Of a DNA stretch of 64,000 nt, positions 26,063-34,860 are shown piece after piece (the first letter of the stretch is position 1; each line of letters begins with the position of its first letter). Under the pieces are notes generated by a model that made no database searches, was not told the origin of the DNA, and saw nothing but the letters and a program-made list of their open reading frames with translations. Both the position numbers and the translations under genes were made by a program. The DNA comes from Pseudomonadota bacterium (GTDB lineage: Bacteria; Pseudomonadota; Alphaproteobacteria; Rhizobiales; Phreatobacteraceae). The stretch spans positions 124,001 to 188,000 of the forward strand of contig JAIUOO010000004.1 in the NCBI GenBank assembly GCA_020161695.1, written 5' to 3'.

Positions 26063-26099
26063 GATATGGGCAACCGGTTTGATGCCGGTTGCCCATATC
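26063..26099 (+). other. 15-bp perfect hairpin between binding-protein and permease genes
   Basis: GATATGGGCAACCGG (26063-26077), 7-base loop TTTGATG, CCGGTTGCCCATATC (26085-26099). It follows the binding-protein stop by 13 bp and has no T-run after it (GGGCC follows), so it is not a classical terminator. Such stems often cap and stabilise the mRNA of the binding protein or partly terminate transcription, giving more binding protein than permease. Confidence 0.75.
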
Positions 26100-26181
26100 G
26101 GGCCTTCGGCGATCTGCACACCGCATCAATCATGCAGGGCTTTCTGATGCAGGCCGCCTTCGACCATACCGGACCCCTCTG

Positions 26182-27054
26182 ATGGCCGAGTTCCTCCAGT
26201 TCGCCTTTTCGGGGCTGACCGTCGGCGCGGTCTATGCGCTGGTCGCGCTCGGCTTCACGCTGATCTACAACGCGTCGGACGTGATCAATTTCGCCCAGGG
26301 CGAGTTCGTCATGCTCGGCGGCATGGCGACGGTGTTCCTGTCGCTGGCCGGCGTGCCGGTGCCGCTGGCCGCGCTCATCGCGGTGGCGGCGACGACGGTG
26401 GTGGGCCTTGCCCTCTACAAGCTCGCCATCGACCCGGCGCGCGGGGCCTCGGCCGTCACGCTGATCATCATCACCATCGGTGCCTCGATCTTCCTGCGCG
26501 GCGTCGCGTCCATCGTCTTCGACAAGCGCTTCCATTCGCTGCCGCACTGGTTCGGCGATCGGCCGCTGACGGTCGCGGGCGCCTCCGTACTGCCGCAGAG
26601 CCTCGTGGTGCTGGCGGGGGCTCTGGTCATCGTGGTGCTGCTCTGGGCCTTCTTCGAGCGCACGTTGTTCGGCAAGGCGGTGCTCGCCACCGCCGCCAAC
26701 CGGGTGGCGGCCAAGCTGTCGGGCATCGACACCGGCTTCGTCGTCGGCTTCTCCTTCGCGGTCTCGGCGGCCATCGGCGCGGTCGCCGGCGTCCTCGTGA
26801 CGCCGATCACCCTGACCAGCTTCGATGTCGGCACGCTGCTGGCGCTGAAGGGGTTCGCCGCGGCCATGCTCGGCGGCATGGGCCATCCGGTCGGGGCGGT
26901 GGTCGGCGGCCTCGTCGTCGGCCTGCTGGAGGCCTTCGGCGCTGGCTACATCTCCTCGCAATACAAGGACGCCATGGCCTTCATCGTCATTCTCGCCGTG
27001 CTCTTCGCCATGCCCAACGGGCTGTTCGGCCGCACGCGCATCGAACGGGTCTGA
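26182..27054 (+). CDS. LIV-type ABC transporter permease (LivH family)
   Basis: 290 residues from ATG 26182, giving the family start MAEFLQFAFSGLTVGAVYALVALGF. About eight transmembrane helices, with the typical NASDVINFAQGEFVMLGG and the C-terminal AMLGGMGHPVGAVVGGLVVGLLEAF coupling region. Inner-membrane channel subunit partnering with LivM-type, LivG-type and LivF-type proteins of the same operon. It lies 132 bp after the binding-protein gene, across a stable hairpin, and 1 bp before the next permease. Confidence 0.9.
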   Translation: MAEFLQFAFSGLTVGAVYALVALGFTLIYNASDVINFAQGEFVMLGGMATVFLSLAGVPVPLAALIAVAATTVVGLALYKLAIDPARGASAVTLIIITIGASIFLRGVASIVFDKRFHSLPHWFGDRPLTVAGASVLPQSLVVLAGALVIVVLLWAFFERTLFGKAVLATAANRVAAKLSGIDTGFVVGFSFAVSAAIGAVAGVLVTPITLTSFDVGTLLALKGFAAAMLGGMGHPVGAVVGGLVVGLLEAFGAGYISSQYKDAMAFIVILAVLFAMPNGLFGRTRIERV

Positions 27055-27055
27055 C

Positions 27056-28045
27056 ATGACGAGCCATTCCCCCGACATTGCGGCACCGCCCGCCGCCGGG
27101 CTGCTGGCGCGGCTCGCATCGGGCAAGCTGGCCGTGCTGCTCGTTCTGGCCCTGCTCGTCGCCGTGCCGCCGCTGTTCTTTCCCTCCGGATTCTACTACC
27201 GGGTCGGCGCCATCGTCTGGATCCTCGCCATCGCGACCATCGGGCTCAATCTCCTGATGGGCTTTGCCGGGCAGGTCAGCCTCGGCCATGCCGGGTTCCT
27301 CGGGATCGGCGCCTATGCTGTCGCGCTGCTGCCGTCGCGATACGGAATTCACGGCATTGCCGCCATGGTGATCGGAGCGGCACTGTCGGCGTTCATCGCC
27401 TGGGTCGCCGGCCGGCCGATCCTGCGCCTGCGCGGCCATTATCTCGCGGTCGCCACGCTCGGCTTCGGTATCCTCATCGCGATGGTGCTGACCAACGAGC
27501 AATGGCTGACCGGCGGGCCGGACGGCATGCGCGTGCCGCGGCTCGTCCTGTTCGACTGGCCGGTGCGCGGCTCGGACACCTGGTACTGGATCGGCGGCGG
27601 GGCGATGTTGATCGCCGCCTGGCTGGCGCTGAACCTCGTCGACAGCCCGACGGGAAGGGCGCTGCGCGCGATCCACGATTCCGAGGTCGCGGCGCGCGTC
27701 ATCGGCGTCGATGTCGCCCGGTACAAGCTCGCCGCCTTCGTCATCTCGGCGGTCTATGCCTCGGTGGCGGGCAGCCTGCTGGCCTTCTTCGACGGTCACA
27801 TCACGCCGGATGCGGCGGGGTTCCTGCGCTCGGTCGAACTCGTCACCATGGTGGTGATCGGCGGCATGGGCTCGGTGGTCGGTTCGGTCATCGGCACGCT
27901 GGTCATCGTGGTGCTGCCGCAGACGCTTACCTTCCTGTCCGACTACAAGCACATCATGGTCGGCGCCTTCATCATGCTGTTCATGATCTTCCTGCGCGCC
28001 GGCATCGTGCCGAGCCTCGCCGCCCTCGTCAGGAGGCGTGGATGA
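27056..28045 (+). CDS. LIV-type ABC transporter permease (LivM family)
   Basis: 329 residues, hydrophobic throughout after a short polar N-terminus. The LivM pattern is visible: IGLNLLMGFAGQVSLGHAGFLGIGAYAVALL and VKLRGHY-type segment PILRLRGHYLAVATLGFG, with the C-terminal GGMGSVVGSVIGTLVIVVLPQ. It forms the translocation channel with the LivH-type subunit. Its TGA overlaps the next gene start (ATGA at 28042-28045), which indicates coupled translation. Confidence 0.9.
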   Translation: MTSHSPDIAAPPAAGLLARLASGKLAVLLVLALLVAVPPLFFPSGFYYRVGAIVWILAIATIGLNLLMGFAGQVSLGHAGFLGIGAYAVALLPSRYGIHGIAAMVIGAALSAFIAWVAGRPILRLRGHYLAVATLGFGILIAMVLTNEQWLTGGPDGMRVPRLVLFDWPVRGSDTWYWIGGGAMLIAAWLALNLVDSPTGRALRAIHDSEVAARVIGVDVARYKLAAFVISAVYASVAGSLLAFFDGHITPDAAGFLRSVELVTMVVIGGMGSVVGSVIGTLVIVVLPQTLTFLSDYKHIMVGAFIMLFMIFLRAGIVPSLAALVRRRG

Positions 28046-28827
28046 GCGTGGTTCTGGAAGCCGACGGGCTCGGCATTTCCTTCGGCGGCGTGAAGGCCGT
28101 GGACGGCGTCTCGTTCCGCGCCGAGGCGGGGCGGATTCTCGCGATCATCGGCCCGAACGGCGCCGGCAAGACGACGCTGTTCAACATGGTCTCGGGCGTC
28201 TACCTGCCGAAAGCCGGCGCGGTGCGGCTCGGCGGCGAAGACGTCACCGGCATGGAGCCGCAGGTCCTTGCGGCCCGTGGGCTCTCGCGCAGCTTCCAGA
28301 ACCTGCAGATCTTCTTCCGGATGACTGCCGCGGAGAACGTCATGGTGGGCCGGCACCGGCATGAGGCGCGGGGGGTGCTCGCCCATCTCCTGTCCCTGCC
28401 GTCGGTTGCGCGGCAGAACCGCGCGACGCGGGCGAAGGCGCTGGAATTACTGGATGTCGTGGGGCTCCGCGCGCAGGCCGACATACCGGCGGGATCGCTG
28501 CCCTATGGCGCGCTGAAGCGGCTGGAGATCGCCCGGGCGCTTGCCACGGAGCCGAAGGTCCTGCTGCTCGACGAGCCGGCCGCCGGCTGCAATCCGGTGG
28601 AGACCGAGGAACTGGACCGGGTCATCCAGCAGATCGCGCAATCCGGTGTCGCGGTGGTGCTGGTCGAACACGACATGAAGCTGGTCATGAAGATATCGAG
28701 CCGAATTCTCGTGCTCGATCACGGCAGGCCGCTCACCGAAGGAACGCCGGCCGAGGTGCGCGCCCATCCCGATGTGATCCGCGCCTATCTCGGCGGCCAT
28801 GGCGCGCGGGAGGCGGCGGGTGTCTGA
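28042..28827 (+). CDS. LIV-type ABC transporter ATPase (LivG family)
   Basis: 261 residues. Walker A GPNGAGKTTLF, Q-loop SFQNLQIF, signature region LPYGALKRLEIARAL (the LivG family normally has a YG form in place of LSGGQ), Walker B VLLLDEPAAG and the H-loop VEHDMKLVM. GGAGGCGTG precedes ATG 28042. Cytoplasmic motor subunit. The start overlaps the LivM stop, and the stop overlaps the start of the LivF gene. Confidence 0.92.
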   Translation: MSVVLEADGLGISFGGVKAVDGVSFRAEAGRILAIIGPNGAGKTTLFNMVSGVYLPKAGAVRLGGEDVTGMEPQVLAARGLSRSFQNLQIFFRMTAAENVMVGRHRHEARGVLAHLLSLPSVARQNRATRAKALELLDVVGLRAQADIPAGSLPYGALKRLEIARALATEPKVLLLDEPAAGCNPVETEELDRVIQQIAQSGVAVVLVEHDMKLVMKISSRILVLDHGRPLTEGTPAEVRAHPDVIRAYLGGHGAREAAGV

Positions 28828-29533
28828 CGTGCTGCTGTCGGTGGAGAACCTGCGCTCGTCCTACGGGCGGATCGAGGCCTTGCACGGCGTCTCGCTGGAG
28901 GTTCGGCGCGGCGAGATCGTGACGCTGGTTGGCGGCAACGGCGCCGGCAAGACGACGCTGATGCGCGCGATATCGGGCGTGCAGCCGGTGACGGCGGGCT
29001 TGATCCGCTTCAAGGGCGAGGCGATCGGGCGGGTCGATGCGCACAGGCGCGTGGCGCTCGGCATCGCACAGGTGCCGGAGGGCCGGCAGGTCTTCGCGCC
29101 GCTCTCGGTGGCGGACAATCTGCGGCTCGGCGCCTGGTCGCGGAAGGACGAGGGCGTCGCAGCCGATATCGAGGACATCTATCGCCAGTTCCCGGTGCTG
29201 AGGGAGAAGCGCGACTTGCAGGCCGGTGGCCTCTCCGGCGGCCAGCAGCAGATGCTGGCGCTCGGCCGCGCGCTGATGGCGAAGCCCGAACTGATCCTTC
29301 TCGACGAGCCGTCCATGGGCCTCGCGCCCATTCTGGTGGAACAGATCTTCGAGGCCATCGCCGGCCTGAAGGCGCGCGGCATCACTGTGCTGCTTGTGGA
29401 GCAGAACGCCATGCAGGCGCTCGCCATCGCCGACCGGGGCTACGTGATCGAGACGGGCACGATTACGCATAGCGGGGAAGGGCGGGCACTGCTCGATGAT
29501 CCGAAGGTGCGGGGGGCGTATCTCGGGGTGTGA
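28820..29533 (+). CDS. LIV-type ABC transporter ATPase (LivF family)
   Basis: 237 residues from GTG 28820, which has GGGAGG 6 bases before it and overlaps the LivG stop by 8 bases. An ATG at 28799 would add seven residues. Walker A GGNGAGKTTLM, signature LSGGQQQMLALGRAL, Walker B LILLDEPSMG and H-loop VEQNAMQAL. It ends DDPKVRGAYLGV, the normal LivF C-terminus. Last gene of the five-gene ABC operon that diverges from paaG. Confidence 0.9.
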   Translation: MSDVLLSVENLRSSYGRIEALHGVSLEVRRGEIVTLVGGNGAGKTTLMRAISGVQPVTAGLIRFKGEAIGRVDAHRRVALGIAQVPEGRQVFAPLSVADNLRLGAWSRKDEGVAADIEDIYRQFPVLREKRDLQAGGLSGGQQQMLALGRALMAKPELILLDEPSMGLAPILVEQIFEAIAGLKARGITVLLVEQNAMQALAIADRGYVIETGTITHSGEGRALLDDPKVRGAYLGV

Positions 29534-29600
29534 GAGGGAGTTTCGCCCGCACTTGTGACGTGCAACCCGTGGCATGAGGCCTTGATGGCAAAACCCGCCT

Positions 29601-31712
29601 TCAGAACCTCACTGTCGTGAAGAACCGGACACTCCTACCCGGCATCAGCACCTCGTCCTTCTTGAACGACACGGCGTTGCGGATGTTCGCGTCGAGCAGA
29701 TTGGTGCCGACGAGGCCGAAGGTCACGTCCTTCGCGCCTGAACCGGGCCGCATCGCCATGCGGTAGCTGAGCTCGGCATTGAGCAGGTTGTAGCCCGGTG
29801 TGCGCGTCTCTTCCGGTGCGGTCTCGTTCTGCCCGAAGGCGTGGAGCAGCGTCACGCGCGCGAACCAGTTGGCGTCGCGCCAGTAGAGGCCGCCGCCGAG
29901 CCGGTGCGGCGGGATGCGCGGCACGTTCGAGCCGTCGGCGAAGCGGGCGCGCACGAAGTCGTACTGGCCTTCGACGCCGAACGTGCCGCCGGCGAATTCG
30001 CCGATGTCGTACTGGCCGCGCAGTTCCGCCCCGTAGAAGGTCGCGTCCTGCTGGGCGAAGACGAGCTGGCGCAGCTCGGTGCCGCCGCCCGTGCCGCAAC
30101 TGGCGAAATCGTCGTCGCAGGTGAGGCCGGTCAGGCGCTTGTAGATGAAGCCGGAGAAGCGCGTGTAGTAGGCGGTGGCGTCGAGCCGGAACGGGCCCTG
30201 CGCGCGGCGCAGGCCGGCCTCGATGGTCTGTGCCGACTCCTTCGCGAGGTTCGGATTGCCGATCTCGAAGGTGCCGGACGCCTCGTGTGGCCCTCGCGAG
30301 AAAAGTTCCTGCGCGCGCGGCGCGCGCTGCACGTAGGAGCCGGTGACGCTGCCGACGAAGCCGAGCGGCAGGTTCTGAAGGATGCCGAGGCTGGCGCTGA
30401 AGGGAGTGAAGCTGCGGGTTGCCGCGAACTCGACCGGCGCGCCCGAGCCGCCGTCGAAATCGCCGGGGAAAGTGGAGCCCGTGCCGCCGACGCGCACCTG
30501 CTCGATACGCACGGAGCCCTGAAGACGCGTCGCCTGAGACAGGGCGAGCTCGTTGAACAGGAAGGCGGCCGCGTTGCGCGTCGCCGCCGGTGCGATCAGC
30601 CCGCCGGCCTCGCCCGATGTCCCAAGATTCTGCCCTCCGAGTTGGACGCCGAAGACGGAGCTCCATGTGCCGATGGCTGTCGTCAGCGGCCTGAAGGCGG
30701 TCTCGACCCGGGCCTCAACCTCCTGATTGCGGAAGCGTGCGGCGTTCTCGAACAGGCCGCCGTGCAGGTGCTGCTCGTCGTGGCGATAGAGCGAGCCGCC
30801 GAGCCAGAAGCGGACATTGTCGACGACGGAACCGTCGAAGCGGATCTCGCCCTTCGACTGCAGGCGGGTCTGGATCATGTCGATCCGCACCCCGTGAGCG
30901 GCAGCGTCCCCACCGGGAATGCCGTAGAGCGAGCGGAACTGCGAGATGGCGGCGCCGATATAGCCCTGGTCGAAGAAGTAGGAGGCGCCGAACGAGCCGC
31001 CGAAGGAATTGGCGAAGGAGTTTGCCTGCCGGCCGCCAGGGATTGCGTAGTCGCCGGCGTTGCGGCCGAAAACGTCGGCGGACCAGGCCCAGTTGCCGGA
31101 GGAGCCGCGCATCTGCGCCGCGCCGTCGAGGCCGCGATCGCCGGATGAGGCACTGCCGCGGGCCATGCCGGACACGACGCCGTCGGGGCCGAGGCGGGTC
31201 GGGATGCGCTCGTTAGTGACGTTGACCACACCGCCGATGGCCTGCGAGCCGAAGCGCAGGGCGGCGGGGCCGCGGATCACCTCGATGCGTTCCGCTGCCA
31301 GCGGATCGATGGGGACGGCATGGTCCTCGGAGAGATCGGAGACATCCTGTGCGCCGACGCCGTTCTCCTGAACGCGCACGCGCGCATTGTCGAGGCCGCG
31401 GATGATCGGTCGGCTCGCGGCGTTCGGCGCGAAGCCCGAGCCGGTGATGCCCGGCAGGGCGAAAAGCTGGTCGCCGAGCGTGCGCCCGCCATTGCGCTGG
31501 ATTTCGCCCTCGCCGACGACGGTGACCGGCACGAAGGCGCGGTCGATGACCCGGAGCTGGCCTTCGGAGAGGCCGTCGGGCGTGGCTGCCGGCGGAGTGC
31601 GTCGCCCCTCGATGACGATCTCCGGCAGCTCCGTCTGGCCGCGCGCGGCGGGTGCGAGCGCCAGCACCGCGAGGCTTGCGGAGGACCAGATGGCGAGGGG
31701 CCGGATGCGCAT
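29601..31712 (-). CDS. znuD: TonB-dependent outer-membrane receptor, ZnuD-like (zinc uptake)
   Basis: 703 residues from ATG 31712, where the signal peptide MRIRPLAIWSSASLAVLAL begins and is cut near ARGQ. A TTG at 31727 would add five residues. Plug domain with PGITGSGFAPNAASRPIIRGL, LSEDHAVPIDPLAAERIEVI and RGPAALRFGSQAIGGVVNV, which closely follows the ZnuD family pattern, then a 22-strand-type barrel ending in RSVRFFTTVRF with terminal Phe. The His-containing loop YRHDEQHLHGGLF fits a metal receptor. The perfect dyad at 31731-31750 covers its promoter and supports zinc-responsive control. Confidence 0.83.
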   Translation of the reverse strand: MRIRPLAIWSSASLAVLALAPAARGQTELPEIVIEGRRTPPAATPDGLSEGQLRVIDRAFVPVTVVGEGEIQRNGGRTLGDQLFALPGITGSGFAPNAASRPIIRGLDNARVRVQENGVGAQDVSDLSEDHAVPIDPLAAERIEVIRGPAALRFGSQAIGGVVNVTNERIPTRLGPDGVVSGMARGSASSGDRGLDGAAQMRGSSGNWAWSADVFGRNAGDYAIPGGRQANSFANSFGGSFGASYFFDQGYIGAAISQFRSLYGIPGGDAAAHGVRIDMIQTRLQSKGEIRFDGSVVDNVRFWLGGSLYRHDEQHLHGGLFENAARFRNQEVEARVETAFRPLTTAIGTWSSVFGVQLGGQNLGTSGEAGGLIAPAATRNAAAFLFNELALSQATRLQGSVRIEQVRVGGTGSTFPGDFDGGSGAPVEFAATRSFTPFSASLGILQNLPLGFVGSVTGSYVQRAPRAQELFSRGPHEASGTFEIGNPNLAKESAQTIEAGLRRAQGPFRLDATAYYTRFSGFIYKRLTGLTCDDDFASCGTGGGTELRQLVFAQQDATFYGAELRGQYDIGEFAGGTFGVEGQYDFVRARFADGSNVPRIPPHRLGGGLYWRDANWFARVTLLHAFGQNETAPEETRTPGYNLLNAELSYRMAMRPGSGAKDVTFGLVGTNLLDANIRNAVSFKKDEVLMPGRSVRFFTTVRF

Positions 31713-31730
31713 GGCGTCGATGCTCAAATT

Positions 31731-31777
31731 TGTAATGTTACAACATTACATAGAACGGCGATGGCACACTCTGTCAA
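31731..31777 (-). promoter_or_regulatory. Zur-like operator and promoter of the ZnuD-like receptor
   Basis: TGTAATGTTACAACATTACA (31731-31750) is a perfect 9-2-9 palindrome and matches the alphaproteobacterial Zur box pattern GTAATGTTATAACATTAC as I recall it. On the minus strand TTGACA lies at 31777-31772. A weak -10 (TTCTAT or TCTATG) lies 16-17 bases on, at the upstream edge of the palindrome, so a bound repressor would cover the -10 and start region. Zur binding is inferred from the motif and the receptor family. Confidence 0.75.
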
Positions 31778-32103
31778 GCGTGGGCGGGGAACATTCTGGA
31801 TGGACTGTGGAGCGCCTTCGTCGCGTGAGAGCCGGAGGACGTTCAGTGCCTTGGACGAGGCGCTCCGCGCGCGCACCCGGATGACCTCGGGCGCTGCCGG
31901 GCGGAGGCACAGAGGCGTGGAGGGTGACGGCACGGCGGGGGCGACGGGTCGAAAGCGCGATGCTTCACGCCGGTTGCCACGCTGAAATGCGGGTCGCGTC
32001 CGGAACCGACCGGCTGAAACAGGTGGGGGTCATATCCGCGGCAAGCAAGCACCCAGCCGCAGCGCCGATGACGACGCGGCCGACGACAAGGACCCGAACC
32101 ATC
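31751..32103. other. Intergenic stretch between znuD-like gene and small exported protein gene
   Basis: About 350 bp. The left end carries the -35 of the ZnuD-like receptor. The remainder is GC-rich without a convincing gene. The stretch 31960-32050 has several short complementary segments (GCCGGTTGCC and GGAACCGACCGGC) that suggest RNA structure in the leader of the gene at 32104, but it does not fit a riboswitch class I can recognise. Confidence 0.4.
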
Positions 32104-32472
32104 ATGACCAATGCTCCCCGCCGCACCGTTCTCTTCGGCGCGCTCGCCGCCGCGACCCTGTTTTCCGCCAGCGCGAGGGCCCTGACGCCGCTGCCGCCGG
32201 TGACGCTGTTCAAGGTCGTCGGCCCGCGTGACGAGATCTTCATCGGCCTGCTGACGGCCGAACTGGAGGCGCTCGGCGGCGGCTCGCCGGCCGAGGCGAT
32301 CTCCAAGAAGGTCGCGGCCGACGGCCAGATGACGGTCTGGCAGTATTCCGTGCGCCGCGGCGATGGTGGAGCGCTGGTGATGGCGCCTGTCGCAAAGGTC
32401 GGCATCTTTGCCGCCGGCGTCCTGCGCATCGAGCCCTACGCGTCGTCCTATCAGGTTCTCACGCCGAACTGA
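32104..32472 (+). CDS. Small exported protein of unknown function
   Basis: 122 residues from ATG 32104. N-terminal signal peptide (RRTVLFGALAAATLFSASARA, cut before LTPLPP). The mature part of about 96 residues has the segments TLFKVVGPRDEIFIGLLTAELEAL and MTVWQYSVRRGDGGALVMAPVAKVGIF, and no cysteines. It looks like a conserved soluble periplasmic protein. I do not recognise the family. Upstream AAGGA lies 11 bases before the start, a little far. It diverges from the zinc receptor and converges on the hydroxyproline epimerase gene with a 19-bp gap. Confidence 0.7.
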   Translation: MTNAPRRTVLFGALAAATLFSASARALTPLPPVTLFKVVGPRDEIFIGLLTAELEALGGGSPAEAISKKVAADGQMTVWQYSVRRGDGGALVMAPVAKVGIFAAGVLRIEPYASSYQVLTPN

Positions 32473-32491
32473 GCGGTCCGGGGTGGCGGGT

Positions 32492-33499
32492 CTAGCGATC
32501 CGCCACCTGAAAGCCCTGCCAGTAGGGGTCGCGGTCGTCGATATAGATCGTGTTCAGACCGGTCACCCGCGCCCAGCCCTCGATGGACGGGATGATCGCA
32601 TCGAGGCCGCCGACCGTCGTGCGGCCCTCGATCCGGCCAGTGAACTGCGAGCCGATGATCGATTCGTGGACGAAGGCCTCGCCCTCGTTCAGGCGTCCCG
32701 TCGCTGCAAGCTGCGCCATGCGGGCCGAGGTTCCCGTGCCGCAGGGCGAACGGTCGATGGCCTTGTCGCCGTAGAAGACGGCATTGCGCGCCGAGCCGCC
32801 ATGGCGCGGCGCGCCGGTCCAGAGCACGTGGGTCAGATGGTCCAGCGCCGGGTTCTCCGGGTGGGCGATCCGGTGGCGCGCGTTGAAAGCCTTGCGCAGC
32901 AGGCCGGAGAACCGGATCACCTCGGAGGGCTGCAGGTCGTCGAGGTCGGCATAGCCCTGCTGGTGTTCGACGATCGCGTAGAAATTGCCGCCATAGGCGA
33001 CATCCACGGCCAATGTTCCCAGGCCCTCGACGACGACCTCGTAGCCGCGCCCGAGCAGGAACGAGGGCACATTGGTGAGGCGCACGCTCTCGACATAGGG
33101 ACCGTTCTGGACGTAGCGCGCCTCGACGCGGCCAGCCGGCGTATCGAGCATCAGGACGCCGGGCGTCTTCGGCGTAACGAGGCCGTGTTCGATGATGGTC
33201 GTCACCGTGCCGATAGTGCCGTGACCGCACATAGGCAGGCAGCCGGACGTCTCGATGAACAGGATGCCGACATCGCAATCGGGACGCGTCGGCGGGTAGA
33301 GGATCGAGCCCGACATCATGTCGTGGCCGCGTGGCTCGAACATCAGGCTGGTGCGGATCCAGTCGTGATGCGCAAGGAAGTCCTGCCGGCGCTCGAACAT
33401 GGTGGCGCCGGCGAGCTGCGGGATCGAGCCGCCGATAACGACGCGGACGGGATTGCCGCAGGTATGGCCGTCGATGCAGGAAAAGGTGAAGCGGGGCAT
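32492..33499 (-). CDS. hypE: 4-hydroxyproline 2-epimerase (proline racemase family)
   Basis: 335 residues from ATG 33499 (family N-terminus FTFSCIDGHTCGNPVRVV). Both catalytic cysteines of the racemase/epimerase type are present: Cys91 in LPMCGHGTIG and Cys253 in DRSPCGTGTSAR. This argues for trans-4-hydroxy-L-proline 2-epimerase and against the Cys/Thr dehydratases. It converts the L form to cis-4-hydroxy-D-proline, the first step of bacterial hydroxyproline breakdown. It lies downstream of the GGDEF gene and of the TRAP/DapA-family genes in the same direction, with a 65-bp gap. Confidence 0.88.
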   Translation of the reverse strand: MPRFTFSCIDGHTCGNPVRVVIGGSIPQLAGATMFERRQDFLAHHDWIRTSLMFEPRGHDMMSGSILYPPTRPDCDVGILFIETSGCLPMCGHGTIGTVTTIIEHGLVTPKTPGVLMLDTPAGRVEARYVQNGPYVESVRLTNVPSFLLGRGYEVVVEGLGTLAVDVAYGGNFYAIVEHQQGYADLDDLQPSEVIRFSGLLRKAFNARHRIAHPENPALDHLTHVLWTGAPRHGGSARNAVFYGDKAIDRSPCGTGTSARMAQLAATGRLNEGEAFVHESIIGSQFTGRIEGRTTVGGLDAIIPSIEGWARVTGLNTIYIDDRDPYWQGFQVADR

Positions 33500-33564
33500 G
33501 GCGGACCTGTCTTGGGGCGTCCTTCCTATGGAAGCATCCCGCGCCGGCGACAAGCCTCGCCGTG

Positions 33565-34797
33565 TCAGGCGGTCGCCCGGTTCGGCTGCGGCAGGCGCAG
33601 GGCGTCGCCGGCTTCCGGCACGAGCGGGACCTGGAACGGCCCTCCGATGACATCGATCTCCGCCATGGCGACCCGGCACCGGCCCATGGCCTTGGCGGCA
33701 TAGAGCGCGCCGTCGGCGGCGGCGAGAAGCATCCGGGCGTCACGTGCGTGCGCGGGCGCGCACGCGATGCCGGCGCTGACGCCGATATCGCAGGCGATGC
33801 CATCGCCGAGGTCGTAGGCGCCGGCGATCTTCTCGACCAGTTGTTCGCCGAAGGCGAGGGCGTCCTGCTGCGACAGGCCGTCGACCAGCACGACGAACTC
33901 GTCGCCGCCGATGCGGGCAGTCACGCCGGGAATGCGGATGGCGGCGTTGAGCCTGTCCGCCACCATCTGCAGGACCCGGTCGCCGGCCGCGTGGCCGCGG
34001 GTATCGTTGACGGCCTTGAATCCGTCGAGGTCGAGATAGAACAGCGCGAATCCGGCGCGAAGCGCCCCGGGGGCCCTCAGGCGCTCCTCGATCTGGCGGG
34101 TCAGGTTGGCGCGATTGGCAAGGCCGGTCAGGTCGTCGTGGCGGGCGCGATGGCCGCTCTCCTGCTCGGCGGCCATGGTGGCGACCAGCATCCGGTTCAG
34201 CTTGAACCCGGCCATGCTCATGCTGAACAGGTAGAACGGGATCTGCAGGAAGACGATCATCAGGATCGGCTCGCCGGACAGGATCGCGCCGGGGCAGGTG
34301 GGCCCGAGGCTCAGCACGATCATCAGGGAGGCGAGCCTCGGCGCGCCAAAATTGCGGAAGCAGATGCCGCCGACCATCGCTGCCGACGACAGGCAGGTGA
34401 TGGTCGCGACGACCCAGTCGCCGCTGACAAGGCCGAGGAATGTGCCGAGGCCGACGCTGGCGCCCCAGCACAGCGCGAGGACGAGATAGATGTCGGTCGG
34501 GGTTCTGCGCCCTTCCTTCGCGGCCTTGAAGGCGTAGAGAAGCACCGCGAAGCGGATGAGGCAGATCGCCACCTCAATCGCCAGCCAGAACTTGAACCAG
34601 AAGGTCGGCTGGCGGAGGGTGACGGCGGTGGCGACCAGGATCGTATTGAAGATGCCGCCGAAGAAGATGGGCAGCGTGCCGAAGAGGCTGCGCGCGAGTT
34701 CGGCGCGGATGGCGTCGGACGTGCCGGCCGGCGGCTCGGCCAGCCAGCGCGTCAGGGCCCATCGCGGTGGGCTGAAGGTCGCCGTATCGACGTGCAT
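33565..34797 (-). CDS. Membrane GGDEF-domain diguanylate cyclase
   Basis: 410 residues from ATG 34797 (GCGGGA 6 bases upstream). An ATG at 34842 without a ribosome site would add 15. N-terminal part with about six hydrophobic segments (residues about 35-200, MASE-like membrane sensor), then a GGDEF domain: HDDLTGLANRANL, YLDLDGFKAVNDTRGHAAGD and the active-site RIGGDEFVVLVDG. The catalytic signature is intact, so it should make cyclic di-GMP. There is no EAL domain. It is placed between the DapA-family gene and hypE, all leftward, which is an unusual place for a signalling gene. Confidence 0.9.
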   Translation of the reverse strand: MHVDTATFSPPRWALTRWLAEPPAGTSDAIRAELARSLFGTLPIFFGGIFNTILVATAVTLRQPTFWFKFWLAIEVAICLIRFAVLLYAFKAAKEGRRTPTDIYLVLALCWGASVGLGTFLGLVSGDWVVATITCLSSAAMVGGICFRNFGAPRLASLMIVLSLGPTCPGAILSGEPILMIVFLQIPFYLFSMSMAGFKLNRMLVATMAAEQESGHRARHDDLTGLANRANLTRQIEERLRAPGALRAGFALFYLDLDGFKAVNDTRGHAAGDRVLQMVADRLNAAIRIPGVTARIGGDEFVVLVDGLSQQDALAFGEQLVEKIAGAYDLGDGIACDIGVSAGIACAPAHARDARMLLAAADGALYAAKAMGRCRVAMAEIDVIGGPFQVPLVPEAGDALRLPQPNRATA

Positions 34798-34860
34798 GTG
34801 ATGTCCCGCTTGCGCGCGAGACAATCCCCAAACCTTGACCATCGGGTTAACCCGGGAGGC

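Noticed and set aside
28042..28827. LivG-type ATPases lacking a canonical LSGGQ signature (also in the fusion at 60303) as broken proteins
   Set aside because: The LPYG/LAYG form in this position is normal for the LivG family. Walker A, Walker B and H-loop are intact.
31950..32060. Possible cobalamin-type riboswitch before the small exported protein
   Set aside because: Short complementary pieces exist, but the conserved B12-box core and the expected order of stems cannot be found on either strand.
31965..32102. Small minus-strand frame of 45 residues with a hydrophobic start
   Set aside because: Its start would overlap the start of the divergent exported-protein gene and there is no ribosome site. 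Hydrophobic runs are common by chance in GC-rich frames.
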